Part shown: in pieces, positions 55,664-64,000 of the stretch
Position numbering within the stretch: the stretch's first letter is position 1
How the letters are laid out: each line of letters starts with the position of its first letter
Assembly: GCA_963815655.1 (NCBI GenBank)
Contig: CAWFHK010000001.1
Coordinates: 1,612,001 to 1,676,000 of the forward strand
Direction of reading: 5' to 3'
Length of the DNA: 64,000 nt
Source: JAWOLE01 sp963815655
GTDB lineage: Bacteria > Acidobacteriota > Thermoanaerobaculia > UBA5066 > Gp7-AA6
Program-made: the position numbers and the translations under genes
Notes under the pieces: model-generated
Databases searched by the model: none
The model's input: the letters and a program-made list of their open reading frames with translations, nothing else
Told to the model about the DNA's origin: nothing

Positions 55664-58033
55664 CTAGGGAGGCGAGGCGCTCTCTCCCCGAATGAACGCG
55701 AGGTCCTGCGACTGGTTGTCGATCACCCCGGCGTAGGCGATGAGCGGGAGATCGTGATCGCCGTGCACGACGCAGTAGGCGTCCGGGACGTCGCGGGTGA
55801 AGCCGGCGGCGCCAAAGACGTTGCTGACCTGAACGGAGGTGCGGGCCGGCGCGGCGGCCGAGACCTGGCCAAGCTGCGTCCCCGCGGGATCGAACAGCGT
55901 GAACGTGATCGTCTGCGCCGCGTCGTTCGCGTTGTACGCGCCGACGTTGCTGCGAAACCCCGCGGAGGGGTCGGCCGAGTGCGAGAGAGAGGTCAGGACC
56001 GCCATCGTGGGCGCTCCCGCTTCGGCCAGTCCGGGAACGCCCATCCCGTTGGTCGGCGCCGGCCGGGACGGCGTGTAGAGGCGGCTGTTCACGACGATCG
56101 GCTGGTCGCTGTCGAACTGGATCGCGCCCCCCGATTCGGGCGCGGAGAAGAGGCTCGCGATGAGGTCGTCGAAGGCGCGCATCTCGCGCGGGGCGAGCGT
56201 GACCGTCTGGACGGAGTCGCCGCAGGAGCCCGAGAAGCAGCGGTAATGGAGCGTGACCTCGGCCGGGTCGGTCGCGGAAGCGTTCAGGACGGTGGCGTCG
56301 GTGTGGAAGAAGCTCCCACCCAGACCGTGAATCGAGGCCGCGACGGGGACCGTGACGCGCGCGGCGGCCGCCGGACTGCTCGCCTGCCCCTGGACGTAAG
56401 CGAGGTCCTGCGACTCGTTGTCGATGACGCCCGCGTAGGCGAGCAGCGGGAGGTTCTGGTCCCCGTGGACAACGCAGTACGCCCGGGCGACATCGCCGGC
56501 GATGCCGAGGACATTGAAGATATTGCTGACCTGGACCGAGGTGCGCGCCGGAACCGCGGCTGCCGTTGATCCGAGTTGGGCGCCGCTGCCGTCGAAGACC
56601 GTGAACGTGATCGTCTGCGCGGCGTCGCTCGCGTTGTACGCGCCGACGTTGGAGCGGAAGCCCCTGGCCGGATCGGCCGAATGGGAGAGAGAGGTCAGCA
56701 CGGAGGCGGGCAGCGCCTCGGTCTCCGGCACACCCGGCACGCCCATGCCGCTGGTCGGCGAGGGGCGGGAAGGCGTGTAGAGGCGGCTCGTCACGACGAG
56801 ACTTCCGGCGCTCGAGAACTCGATCGCGCCGCCCGACTCCGGCGCGTTGAACGTGGCCCCGATCATGTCGTCGAAGACGCGCATCTCGCGCGGGGAGAGC
56901 GTGAAGGTCCGGGCCGAGTCTCCGCACGGCGGAGTGAAGCAGCGATACCTGGCCGTGACGATGACCGGGCTCGTCTCGGAGCGGTTGAACACGCGCACGT
57001 CGGAGTGGAAGAACGTCCCCGGCGCGCCGTGGATCGAGGCGGCGACCGGCACCGTCACGCTGGACAGGGCCGCCACGCCGCCGATCCGCCCGATCTTGCG
57101 CCCGTCGCTCTCGGCGAACCAGACGGCCCCGTCCGGCCCCGCCTTGATCGCGAATGGCGAACTTCCGGCCGTCGGAATCGCGAAATCCGTTACGGCGCCG
57201 GCCGTCGTCGCGCGGCCGATCCGGCCCGAGTCGGTCTCCGTGAACCAGAGCGCGCCGTCGGGCCCCGCGGCGAGGCCGAACATCGCGCCGTGGATGGCCG
57301 GCATCGGCAGCTCCGTCATGCTCCCGTCCGGCGCGATCCGCGCGAGCCTGTTCCCTGCGGCGAGGTGCTCCGCGATCCAGACGGCGCCGTCCGGGCCCGC
57401 CGCCAGCGCGAGCGCGTCGGCCGCGGGGCTCGCGAGAGGAAACTCGGTGATCACTCCCGCCGTCGTCACCCGTCCGACCTTGCCGGAGACCGGCATCGAG
57501 TACCAGAGATTCCCGTCGGCGCCCGCCACGATCTGGTGAGGCGACTGCGACGGGACCTGACCTGCAAAAAGCGTGAACTCTCCCGATGTCGTGACGCGCC
57601 GGATCCGGCCGCCGACGCCTCCGTCGGTCTCGCTGAACCACAGGGCGCCGTCCGGGCCTGCGGTGATCGAGCTCGGGCCGCCGAAGGGAAACGGATTCGG
57701 GATCGGAAACTCGGTGAAAACGCCCGCCGGCGTGACGCGGACGACGCGGTTGGAGCCATTCGCGCAGAACCACAGGTTGCCGTCGGGACCGGCCGTGATG
57801 CCGCCCGGGAAGCTCCCGGCCGTCGGGATCGGGAACTCCGTGATCGCGCCGCCGGGCGTGACGCGGGCGACGCGGTTGCCCTGCGCCTCGGTGAACCAGA
57901 GGTTGCCGTCCGGCCCCAGGGCCAGGTCGAATGGGCTTCCCCCCGACGGGATCGGAAACTCCGTGACAGGCTGCGCGGCCGCGAGCGCGGCGAGGCCGAA
58001 GAGGCCGGCGGCGAGGAGGAGCCTGGCATTCAC
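55664..58033 (-). CDS. Secreted seven-bladed propeller (Vgb-like) protein with two repeated C-terminal domains
   Basis: A 789-residue exported protein (signal NARLLLAAGLFGLAALAAAQP). Residues 20-350 have seven repeats around GPDGNLWFTE/GPDGALWFSE and RVTPGGAITEFPIP, like virginiamycin B lyase propellers; the catalytic His/Glu of Vgb were not confirmed, so a binding role is likely. The C-terminal half is two copies of a domain of about 210 residues: VPVAASIHG, FFHSDVRVFNRS or FFHTDATVLNAS, then LAPREMRAFDD, GGAIQFDS and RSNVGAYNANDAAQTITF. The C-terminal domain is common in Acidobacteriota surface proteins, from memory. The start is GTG at 58033. Confidence 0.8.
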   Translation of the reverse strand: MNARLLLAAGLFGLAALAAAQPVTEFPIPSGGSPFDLALGPDGNLWFTEAQGNRVARVTPGGAITEFPIPTAGSFPGGITAGPDGNLWFCANGSNRVVRVTPAGVFTEFPIPNPFPFGGPSSITAGPDGALWFSETDGGVGGRIRRVTTSGEFTLFAGQVPSQSPHQIVAGADGNLWYSMPVSGKVGRVTTAGVITEFPLASPAADALALAAGPDGAVWIAEHLAAGNRLARIAPDGSMTELPMPAIHGAMFGLAAGPDGALWFTETDSGRIGRATTAGAVTDFAIPTAGSSPFAIKAGPDGAVWFAESDGRKIGRIGGVAALSSVTVPVAASIHGAPGTFFHSDVRVFNRSETSPVIVTARYRCFTPPCGDSARTFTLSPREMRVFDDMIGATFNAPESGGAIEFSSAGSLVVTSRLYTPSRPSPTSGMGVPGVPETEALPASVLTSLSHSADPARGFRSNVGAYNASDAAQTITFTVFDGSGAQLGSTAAAVPARTSVQVSNIFNVLGIAGDVARAYCVVHGDQNLPLLAYAGVIDNESQDLAYVQGQASSPAAAARVTVPVAASIHGLGGSFFHTDATVLNASATDPAEVTLHYRCFSGSCGDSVQTVTLAPREMRAFDDLIASLFSAPESGGAIQFDSDQPIVVNSRLYTPSRPAPTNGMGVPGLAEAGAPTMAVLTSLSHSADPSAGFRSNVGAYNANDAAQTITFTLFDPAGTQLGQVSAAAPARTSVQVSNVFGAAGFTRDVPDAYCVVHGDHDLPLIAYAGVIDNQSQDLAFIRGESASPP

Positions 58034-58107
58034 GGGCAGGAACCTAGCAGGAACGGTCCCGCCGCGTCTTGAACCAATGAAACGCCGCACACACGGGATG
58101 CCTCGCG

Positions 58108-58923
58108 TCAGGCGGAGGCGAGCAGCTCGCGGAAGCGGCCGGGGCTGCAGCCGATGCGGGACTTGAAGACCCGGCAAAAATGGCTGTGGTCCGCGAATCC
58201 CGCGGAGAGCGCGATGTCGGAGAGCGGCCGCTCGGAGTGCTCGAGCGCCTTGCAGGCCGCGCGGACCCGCAGGTTGTGGACGTACTCCCCCATCGTCTGA
58301 CCGAAGCGCCTGCGGAATTCGCGGGAGAGGTGGACCGGATGAACATCCACCGCGGACGCCACCTCGAGAACCGTCAGGGGCCGGGCAAACTCCGCCCGGA
58401 GAAGCTCGAGGCACGAGGCCAGCCATCGGGGCTGCCCGCGCTCCGCAAGGCGGCGGCCCTTCCAGAGAGACCCGATGAGCTCCCAGAGGGCGCCGTCCAC
58501 CGACTCGGGCCAGAGCATCCCGTCGATGTCCAGCCGGTAGAGCCGGGTCGCGAGGCACGACAGGTCGCCGTCGAGAAGCCGCGGCTGGAAATCCGGTTCG
58601 GCCGGCAGAAGGTCCGTGGCGGCGGCGAGCCACGAAGGCCGGATCTCGATGAAGAAGAAGACGGCGCCCGCGGGGCCGATCCAGTCGCGGTGCGTCAGCG
58701 GCGGGTGGAACCCGACCGAGAAGGGACCGTACTCGAGCCGCCGGCCTTCCACCTCCTCGACATAGCCGCCCCGGACGAGGAGACAGAAGTACGGAACGTC
58801 GTGGCGGTGGGCGGGAAGGGACCGCTCGCCTTGATGGGCGACCCTCGTGACGACCGCGGCCGGAAAGTCGGACTGCCGGCTGACGGAGCCGAAGTACTTT
58901 CCGATGGGAAGGGGGACGGCCAT
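58108..58923 (-). CDS. AraC-family transcriptional regulator
   Basis: A 271-residue regulator. The N-terminal half is a cupin-like sensor (LPAHRHDVPYFCLLVRGGYV, VGFHPPLTHRDWIGPAGAVF). The C-terminal half is a double helix-turn-helix: PLTVLEVASAVDVHPVHLSR, EFRRRFGQTMGEYVHNLRV, PLSDIALSAGFADHSHFCRV and FKSRIGCSPGRFRE, the standard AraC end. It lies 49 bp downstream of the amidohydrolase in the same direction, so the two are probably co-transcribed; ligand unknown. Confidence 0.92.
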   Translation of the reverse strand: MAVPLPIGKYFGSVSRQSDFPAAVVTRVAHQGERSLPAHRHDVPYFCLLVRGGYVEEVEGRRLEYGPFSVGFHPPLTHRDWIGPAGAVFFFIEIRPSWLAAATDLLPAEPDFQPRLLDGDLSCLATRLYRLDIDGMLWPESVDGALWELIGSLWKGRRLAERGQPRWLASCLELLRAEFARPLTVLEVASAVDVHPVHLSREFRRRFGQTMGEYVHNLRVRAACKALEHSERPLSDIALSAGFADHSHFCRVFKSRIGCSPGRFRELLASA

Positions 58924-58972
58924 CCTTCTACTCTACCCCGCGCGTCGCGGTCCGCCGTCGGACCGACCAGAT

Positions 58973-60091
58973 TCAGTCGGGGAAGCCCGACGCGTCGATG
59001 CCGGGGATGACGCGCAGCGCGTTCTTGTAATAGAGCTTCTTCAAGACTTCGTCCGGGAGGTCCAGGCCGTACATCTTCCAGAAGGCGTGGCGCCTGCGGT
59101 AGTAGTCGAAGTACTCGTCGGCCGTCTCGAGCACGCGGAAATAGACGTGGTACTCGTCGGGCGCCCAGGTGTCCTTTCCGAACATCACGCGGTCCTTGTG
59201 GCGGAGGAACCAGTCGCGCGCGAAACGCGGCTGGCGGCCGAGCTCCGCGAGCACCGCGCCGATCTCCGTGTACACGTTCGGAAGCCGGTCCAGGAGCTGC
59301 CCCAGGCGCTCGAGGTTTCCTCCCATCCATCCCAGGTGCGCGTCGATGAACCTGGTGTTCGGATGCTTCTGGAAGAGATGGTGCTGCTCGCCGATCAGCG
59401 TCTCCCAGCCCGGATACTCCGAGGGTGGGCGCGCGCGGCGAGGGAACTGCTTCAACTCGAGCCACCGCTCGTTGAAGCGGTCCTGCGGCTGGAAGAAGGA
59501 CGCCGGCTCGGCCGTGTGGATGAGCACCGGGATCCCGAGCGCCCCGCACTTCTCGAAGACCACGTCGAGGCGCGGGTCGTCCGCCGGCACGCGCCGCCCC
59601 GCTCCGTCCTTCACCGTCATCCCGAAGTTCTTGAAGATCTTCAGCCCCTGCGCGCCGTTGCGGACGTCCCGTTCGAGCTGGGCGACCGCGCGCTCGCTCC
59701 AGCCGGGATCGCCGATGCCGGTGAAATCGAGGTTCGCGAAGACGACGAAGCGCTTCGGATACCGCCCCTTCAGGTTCTTCAAGCCCCGGACGAACGTCTC
59801 GCCCTGCCCGCCGGAGAGGTTGACCATGACGCGCATGTTCAGCCCGTCCATGTCGGCGACGAGCTTCGCCACGGCGTCCTCCGAGAGGTCCGTGTCCTGG
59901 TGGTTGTGGACGTCGATGAACGGGTACTTCGCCCGGTGGACCTCGTGCGCCGGCACGACGAGCGTGGACTTCGGCTCGTACTCCTCGACCGTCATGGACG
60001 GCACGGGAGTCGGCCAGGGTGCCTGGGCCGGGGCAAGCCCCGCCGCCAGAAGCGCGCCCAGCCCGAGGAACATCCGGCTCGTCAATCGCAT
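58973..60091 (-). CDS. Exported amidohydrolase (Amidohydro_2)
   Basis: A 372-residue TIM-barrel amidohydrolase with a signal peptide (SRMFLGLGALLAAGLAPAQA). The N-terminal metal site is FIDVHNHQD (HxH); LIHTAEPASFF gives a middle His; DAHLGWMGGNLERL and MFGKDTWAPDEYHVYF (Asp) complete the PF04909-type active site. Relatives include decarboxylases and lactone hydrolases; the substrate is unknown. It begins at the ATG 60091, after a lipoprotein gene and before the AraC gene, suggesting a three-gene unit. Confidence 0.87.
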   Translation of the reverse strand: MRLTSRMFLGLGALLAAGLAPAQAPWPTPVPSMTVEEYEPKSTLVVPAHEVHRAKYPFIDVHNHQDTDLSEDAVAKLVADMDGLNMRVMVNLSGGQGETFVRGLKNLKGRYPKRFVVFANLDFTGIGDPGWSERAVAQLERDVRNGAQGLKIFKNFGMTVKDGAGRRVPADDPRLDVVFEKCGALGIPVLIHTAEPASFFQPQDRFNERWLELKQFPRRARPPSEYPGWETLIGEQHHLFQKHPNTRFIDAHLGWMGGNLERLGQLLDRLPNVYTEIGAVLAELGRQPRFARDWFLRHKDRVMFGKDTWAPDEYHVYFRVLETADEYFDYYRRRHAFWKMYGLDLPDEVLKKLYYKNALRVIPGIDASGFPD

Positions 60092-60189
60092 CGCCCTTCC
60101 GCACACGTACGCAGAGAGAGCCCGAGCGGTTTCGCTCCCGGACCCTGGCCGGCCGATTCGCCGCCGTCCCCCGGCTGGACGGGGCGGCG

Positions 60190-60639
60190 TTACTGGCCGG
60201 GGGCCCAGCTCGTCTGGTCCTTGAACACGACGTGCAGGACCCGGCATCGGAAGCCGGTCGCGCCGCGTCCGACGCGGGTCTCGGCCTCGTAGGTCTTCCC
60301 CCGCTCGATCGGCTGCCGCTTCGCGTCGATGACGTTCTGCCAGACGACGGTCGCCCTCTCCTCCTTGCCGTCGACGCCGACGTAGGCGAGTCCCACGTCC
60401 GCCTGCTCCATGGGCCTGTCGGTGGTCACACGGACGCGGTAGCGGAGAGACTCCTTGTCGGGGCCCAGGCCGAGGCACTCGACCGTGACCGGCGGTTGCT
60501 CGGGCAGTCCGGGCGGAGGTGTGAGGCTCGCCTTGCCGGGCGTCGTCGTCGCCGCAGGCTTTCCCCGGTCGCAGCCGAGCGGCGCCACGAGCGCCGACAG
60601 GACGATGGCGGCCACCGCGATTTCCGTTCCACGTCTCAT
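60190..60639 (-). CDS. Small lipoprotein
   Basis: A 149-residue lipoprotein with signal MRRGTEIAVAAIVLSALVAP and lipobox LGC (Cys23). The mature part is Pro/Thr-rich for 30 residues and then a small beta-rich domain: SLRYRVRVTTDRPMEQADVG, YVGVDGKEERATVVWQNVID and RCRVLHVVFKDQTSWAPG. GGAGGGG precedes the ATG at 60639. It lies 98 bp upstream of the amidohydrolase on the same strand. No family is recognised. Confidence 0.7.
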   Translation of the reverse strand: MRRGTEIAVAAIVLSALVAPLGCDRGKPAATTTPGKASLTPPPGLPEQPPVTVECLGLGPDKESLRYRVRVTTDRPMEQADVGLAYVGVDGKEERATVVWQNVIDAKRQPIERGKTYEAETRVGRGATGFRCRVLHVVFKDQTSWAPGQ

Positions 60640-60762
60640 GACCCCTCCACTCGGGGCGAGCGTAACAGCGCGCCGTCGGCGGGTCTCACCGGCCCAGACC
60701 CAGACTCCCGTTGGGGATACCATTCGCCTCGCGGCCGACCATCCAAAACGGGAGGATGACTC

Positions 60763-61249
60763 ATGAAGCTCGCATGCCGGTTCCTCGGGCGCGCCTTTTC
60801 GGTGGCCCTGCTCCTGCTGGCATCGCGGGCCCCGGGCGCCTTCTGCGCAGGTCCCGACGCTGAACTCGTTCGAGGGCATCGCGGTGCCGACCGCCGACCG
60901 CACCGACACGTCGCGCCTGACTGACGGAGGCGTTGTCAACGTCGAGGGCGCGGGCGCCTTCGTCGTCACCCTCGCCGGCGAGCTCCGGGGCCGGGCCGAC
61001 CAGAACGGCGCCATCGGCCTTCTCCTCGTCCCGGAGCTCCCCTTCTTCACGTCGGTGTACCGGAGCCGCAGGCTGGTCCTGTCCGCCGCCGAGTTCACCG
61101 CCCCGGTCAAGGCCGGAGCGTCGAGCTACTTCATGTCGCTCTCGAAGCGCGCCGACGCCGGCTTCCCCGCCTACCATCTCTTTCTCTACAACACGACCGG
61201 CGCGCCGGCCAGCGTCAACGTCTACATCAACCCCATCCGGAGGAACTGA
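60763..61249 (+). pseudogene. Small secreted protein, frameshifted after the signal peptide
   Basis: The frame from ATG 60763 (GGAGG upstream) encodes a signal peptide, RAFSVALLLLASRAPGAF, then runs into a stop. A different frame from about 60850 gives VPTLNSFEGIAVPTADRTD, then VVNVEGAGAFVVTLAGELRG, NGAIGLLLVPELPFFTSVYR and PASVNVYINPIRRN, a continuous small beta-rich domain. One inserted or deleted base near 60845 explains it. No family is recognised. Decay or a sequencing indel cannot be told apart. Confidence 0.6.
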
Positions 61250-61295
61250 CCGCTCCCGCCCCGCGCCCGGGCGGCGAACCCGGAGAGGGTCCGGG

Positions 61296-62819
61296 CTACG
61301 TCTTCTTCGCTCCGGCCCCGGCTTTCGCCCTGGTTCGGACCAAGGCGTAGTTCAAGAGCGGCAGCGAGTTGAAGTTCGCCGCCTTCCCGCAGAGCTCCTT
61401 CGCCTTCTCCGCGTCCCCCTTGCCCTGGTAGGCCTGGCACATGCGATAGAGATCCTGGGGGTTCTGCTGGTTCGCCTGCTGGAGCTCGGCGAGCGCCGTG
61501 TCGTAGTCCTTCGCCGCGAGGGCGACGATCCCGTCGAGCTCGTGGGCGTTCTTCGCCTGTGCCGGATTCTTCGAGACCCCGGCGCCCTTCCGGAATTCGT
61601 CCGCATGCTTCTTCGCTTCCGCGATGTCCTTCTTCCCCAGGGCGACGCGGGCGAGGTTGTAGTGGTGGACGAGCCGCGCGTTGTCCTTGATCTCCTGGGA
61701 CAGGTTGGAGTCCTCGATCAGCTTCAGGCTGCCCTCGAACTCTCCCCCGGCCCGATCGGGCTTCCCCATCTCCAGCAGGATGTTGCCTCTCGTCGCGCGG
61801 TCGAAGGCCATCGCCGCGACGTCGTTGGTCTTTTCCGCGATGGCGTACCGCTTGTCCACGTCCTCGAGCGCCTTCGCCATCTTGCCGCCGTCGACGTTCA
61901 GGACCGTCTCGGCAAACAGGGCCGTCCGGCTCTCGCCGCTGTTCCTCGCCTTCCGGGCCATCTCCTTCAGCTCGGCTTGAGCCTCCCGGCTCTTCCCCTG
62001 GTACGCCAGGTCCATGGCGATCCCCTGGTACGCGTTGATGAAGTTCGGATCGATCGCGAGCGCCTTGCGGTACTGGGCGATCGAGTCGTCGAACCGGCCC
62101 ATCTTCAAGAGCAGTTCGGCGTACGAATCGTAGGGATTGGGGTCCTTCGGGATCAGCTCGATGTATTTCTTAAACGCCTGCTCCGAATTCGCGTAATCGC
62201 CGCTCTGCCGGTACGCGTAGCCGAGCAGGTTGTAGGCGGTCGAGTAGGTCGGCGCGAGCTCCGTGGCCTTCTTGTAGTGCTCGATCGCCTTGCCGAAGTC
62301 CTGCTGGCCGAAATAGTAGCCGGCCAGATTGGAGTGCGCCCGCTCGTCGTCCGGATACGCCGCGACCAGCCGATCGAGGTCTTCCTTCTGCTTGACCAGG
62401 TCGTTGTTCGCGGCGGCCTGCGCAGCGAGGATGAGCAGCCTCTCTCCTTCGGAAGCCTTGTCCGCCAGGCTGACCGCCTTGTTGAGATGCTCGAAGAACT
62501 CCTTGCCCGTCGGGACCGAGTTGGCCAGGCTCAGCTCGGCCAGGGCGAAGTTCGGGTCGAGCGAAACGGCCTTCGTGAAATGGGCGACCGAGTCCGTGAT
62601 CAGGAGCTTCTCGACCATGTCCCGGCCCTGCAGGAACTCGGTCCTGGCTTCCGCCGACGCGGTCGTCACGGGAATCTTCCCGCCGCCCGCGGGAGTCGGG
62701 GCCGCCGCCTCGCTCGCGGCCGCCGGGGCCGGAGCCTCTTTCTTCGCGCAGCCGCCGATCGCCAGGCCGGCGGCCACTCCAAGGACCAGGAAAGTATCGG
62801 AGAGTCGGTTCTTGCGCAT
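61296..62819 (-). CDS. TPR-repeat lipoprotein
   Basis: A 507-residue lipoprotein with signal DTFLVLGVAAGLAIGG and lipobox Cys24. An Ala/Pro-rich linker follows (to about residue 50). The rest is a chain of TPR units: HFTKAVSLDPNFALAELSLA, AHSNLAGYYFGQQDFGKAIE, HYKKATELAPTYSTAYNLLG, YRQSGDYANSEQAFKKYIEL and RKALAIDPNFINAYQGIAMD. It may scaffold partners at the periplasmic face of a membrane. It converges on the frameshifted secreted gene. No enzyme domain is present. Confidence 0.87.
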   Translation of the reverse strand: MRKNRLSDTFLVLGVAAGLAIGGCAKKEAPAPAAASEAAAPTPAGGGKIPVTTASAEARTEFLQGRDMVEKLLITDSVAHFTKAVSLDPNFALAELSLANSVPTGKEFFEHLNKAVSLADKASEGERLLILAAQAAANNDLVKQKEDLDRLVAAYPDDERAHSNLAGYYFGQQDFGKAIEHYKKATELAPTYSTAYNLLGYAYRQSGDYANSEQAFKKYIELIPKDPNPYDSYAELLLKMGRFDDSIAQYRKALAIDPNFINAYQGIAMDLAYQGKSREAQAELKEMARKARNSGESRTALFAETVLNVDGGKMAKALEDVDKRYAIAEKTNDVAAMAFDRATRGNILLEMGKPDRAGGEFEGSLKLIEDSNLSQEIKDNARLVHHYNLARVALGKKDIAEAKKHADEFRKGAGVSKNPAQAKNAHELDGIVALAAKDYDTALAELQQANQQNPQDLYRMCQAYQGKGDAEKAKELCGKAANFNSLPLLNYALVRTRAKAGAGAKKT

Positions 62820-62918
62820 CGTGTCCTCCTTCGCGCTGTCAAGGCAGAGATCTCCCGGACAGGGGTTAGTACGCAGCCGCGACCGCGATGTTACATGGGA
62901 TTCCGCGCGCGGCCGGCT

Positions 62919-63189
62919 CTAGCAAGCTGCTGAAAAAGGGTGTGGGCGGCGTTGCGAGCGCCGCGGGGCCGGATGCAAGGAGCCGCGACGATGGCGATGC
63001 CAGGGCGCATCGGGGAGGAGCGGCGACGCCGCAGACGGCCCCGCGCCGCCGCAACCGCTTGCGGTGGCTGGCCTTTTGCCCGCGACCTCTTTGCAGCGCA
63101 GACCTTCCTCTACGACGAGACTACCAGCCCTCGCCAGTTGCAAAAGGCCAGACACGACGCCCGCATTCATTTCTCAGCAGCCTGCTAAG
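62919..63189. mobile_element. MITE-like element with 19-bp terminal inverted repeats
   Basis: Terminal inverted repeats: left TAGCAAGCTGCTGAAAAAG (62920-62938), right, as reverse complement, TTAGCAGGCTGCTGAGAAA (63188-63170), matching at 17 of about 19 positions. Between them is about 230 bp without a transposase. An internal inverted repeat is CTGGCCTTTTGC (63068-63079) with GCAAAAGGCCAG (63140-63151). CAGCAGGCTGCTGAAAAA ends are known in transposon remnants of several phyla, which suggests a non-autonomous element. Confidence 0.75.
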
Positions 63190-63255
63190 GACGAAATGCC
63201 GGATTCGAGGGACCAACGCCAGCGCCGAGCGGCCGCCGCGCGCGGCCGGCTGCTC

Positions 63256-63657
63256 CTACCTCGGGAGAAGCTCGGTCGTCGTCCTGCGGCGGCGCGGCGT
63301 CTTGAAGCCGCGGACCCATTTGAGAGAGGCCTTCGTGTCGTACTTCTCGGAGTAAGCGAGGTCGACGGCGTCGAAGAGACTCTTCCCGCGGGCTGTCCGG
63401 GCGCGCACGGAGATCTCGCGGCCGGAGACGAGGATCGTGCCACGCGGATCGTCCTGGAACGCGCAGTGCCAGCCGCCGGGCTTGTCGTACCAGGGCCGAA
63501 CGAACACGCGGCCGCCCGCGACCACGAACCAGATGCCGGTGAATCGGTGCGCCCCGGTCCCGGCCCGGATTCCGAGCATCCGGGCATCGCGCAGAAGCGA
63601 GAGCGTCCGGGGCGGGAAACGCCGGGGGCGCGGCGGGTGGCTGGTCGTTTTCCGCAT
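63256..63657 (-). CDS. DUF2255 family protein
   Basis: A 133-residue protein matching DUF2255: HRFTGIWFVVAGGRVFVRPW, WHCAFQDDPRGTILVSGREI and AVDLAYSEKYDTKASLKWVR, ending in FKTPRRRRTTTELLPR. DUF2255 proteins are short, basic, and lack a known activity. No signal peptide is evident; the N-terminal 25 residues are Arg/Pro-rich. It sits between a MITE-like element and a REP, with no operon partner. Confidence 0.8.
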   Translation of the reverse strand: MRKTTSHPPRPRRFPPRTLSLLRDARMLGIRAGTGAHRFTGIWFVVAGGRVFVRPWYDKPGGWHCAFQDDPRGTILVSGREISVRARTARGKSLFDAVDLAYSEKYDTKASLKWVRGFKTPRRRRTTTELLPR

Positions 63658-63672
63658 CAGAAGAGATCGAGA

Positions 63673-63705
63673 CCCCTCACCCGGCCCTCTCCCGCCGGGA
63701 GAGGG
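63673..63705. repeat. REP hairpin CCCTCACCC...CTCTCCC
   Basis: CCCCTCACCCGGCCCTCTCC then CGCCGGGAGAGGG: arms CTCTCCC and GGGAGAG around GCC. This REP type is widespread in high-GC bacteria. It lies between the DUF2255 gene and the S41 fragment. Confidence 0.8.
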
Positions 63706-63723
63706 AGAGCGGCACCGACCGTC

Positions 63724-64000
63724 TCGAAATACCCGCTGAATTCGCCCGACGGCATCCGCTTCGCGCCGTCGCGGTGGACCTGCGCCTGAACGCCGGCGGC
63801 AACCTGGACGTGGCCAGGGACTTCATCCGGAGCCTGGGAAAGGAAAAGAAGATCAATCGCCGAGGCCGGCTCTTCGTCGTCGTCGGGCATTGCTTTCTCC
63901 GCCGGGCTCTGCCACGCGGCGCCAGATGAAGCAGTTCACCCGGGCGACTTTCGTCGGCGAACCGGTCGGCGACCGCCTCGACTTCTGGGCCGAAGGCGGC
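63724..64000 (+). pseudogene. S41-type protease fragment, frameshifted, running off the end
   Basis: Frame one gives ARRHPLRAVAVDLRLNAGGN, then LDVARDFIRSLGKEKK and RRGRLFVVVGH, resembling the DLRxNxGG and VVGxxTFS core of S41 peptidases. From about 63891 another frame continues RRQMKQFTRATFVGEPVGDR, then LDFWAEGG, matching the segment after the catalytic Ser in the same family. So there is at least one frameshift, near the expected Ser region, and the N-terminal part is missing or lies in the repeat. The rest is beyond the window. Confidence 0.5.

Noticed and set aside
62866..63188. Small proteins inside the MITE-like element
   Set aside because: Frames in both directions are low-complexity and stop at the terminal repeats; nothing resembles a transposase.

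Overview
The window is GC-rich bacterial chromosome of ordinary housekeeping content, with single-gene or short-operon layout and secreted or lipid-anchored hydrolases. The mix of gene families (DUF2911-TPR protein, receiver/PEP-synthase fusion, prolyl oligopeptidase, beta-propeller protein with paired C-terminal domains, CHASE Ser/Thr kinase) suggests Acidobacteriota, perhaps a Thermoanaerobaculia-like lineage. That placement is inference from gene style and was not searched.

Layout. 1-7.4 kb (mostly minus strand): tlyA end, two zinc alcohol dehydrogenases, an AbrB/Doc toxin-antitoxin pair, the xseA-xseB-ispA operon, an O-antigen ligase and a Trm112-like protein. 7.5-9.3 kb: two glycosyltransferases. 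9.4-19.3 kb: the core block, read on the minus strand as two tRNA-Val genes, terminator, thrS, infC, rpmI, rplT, pheS, pheT, a coiled-coil gene, zapA, a possible 6S-like RNA, rny and ymdB. 19.6-27 kb: a polyprenol-type glycosyltransferase, LOG protein, pyrE, a 987-residue receiver/PEP-synthase fusion, and gdhA with a strong terminator. 27-36 kb: thioredoxin, Xaa-Pro peptidase, a large secreted alpha/beta hydrolase, an MFS exporter, an alkyltransferase-like protein and a DUF2911 protein. 36.9-44 kb: a CHASE-kinase with a one-base frameshift, a decayed nucleotidyltransferase and a xylose-type ABC transporter in the order G-H-F. 44-53 kb: triple universal stress protein, HIT protein, SUMF1-like protein, SpoIIE phosphatase, metallophosphoesterase, and a Tat-exported FAD oxidase paired with a GMC oxidoreductase. 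53.4-64 kb: prolyl oligopeptidase, propeller protein, AraC regulator with amidohydrolase, lipoproteins, a MITE-like element and a broken S41-type protease running off the end.

The most unusual feature is what lies between the genes. About a dozen arrays are built from degenerate 7-bp units. The unit differs from locus to locus (GTGAATT, GTTTCAA, GTCCAAA, GGTGCCC, GGAGGCG, GGTAGGT and others), but the period stays at 7 and most loci carry a reverse-complement arm, giving long imperfect hairpins. One array sits inside pheT and puts this essential gene out of frame; loss of one 7-bp unit would restore it. Other repeat families are REP-like elements that begin TCATCCCGAGC, a 45-bp hairpin (three copies, one compensatory change), a mosaic 300-480 bp family found mostly in convergent spacers, and a 270-bp MITE-like element. 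Several genes carry single frameshifts (pheT, the kinase, two small secreted proteins, the S41 fragment). These could be real decay or phase switches, or residual sequencing errors; raw reads would decide.
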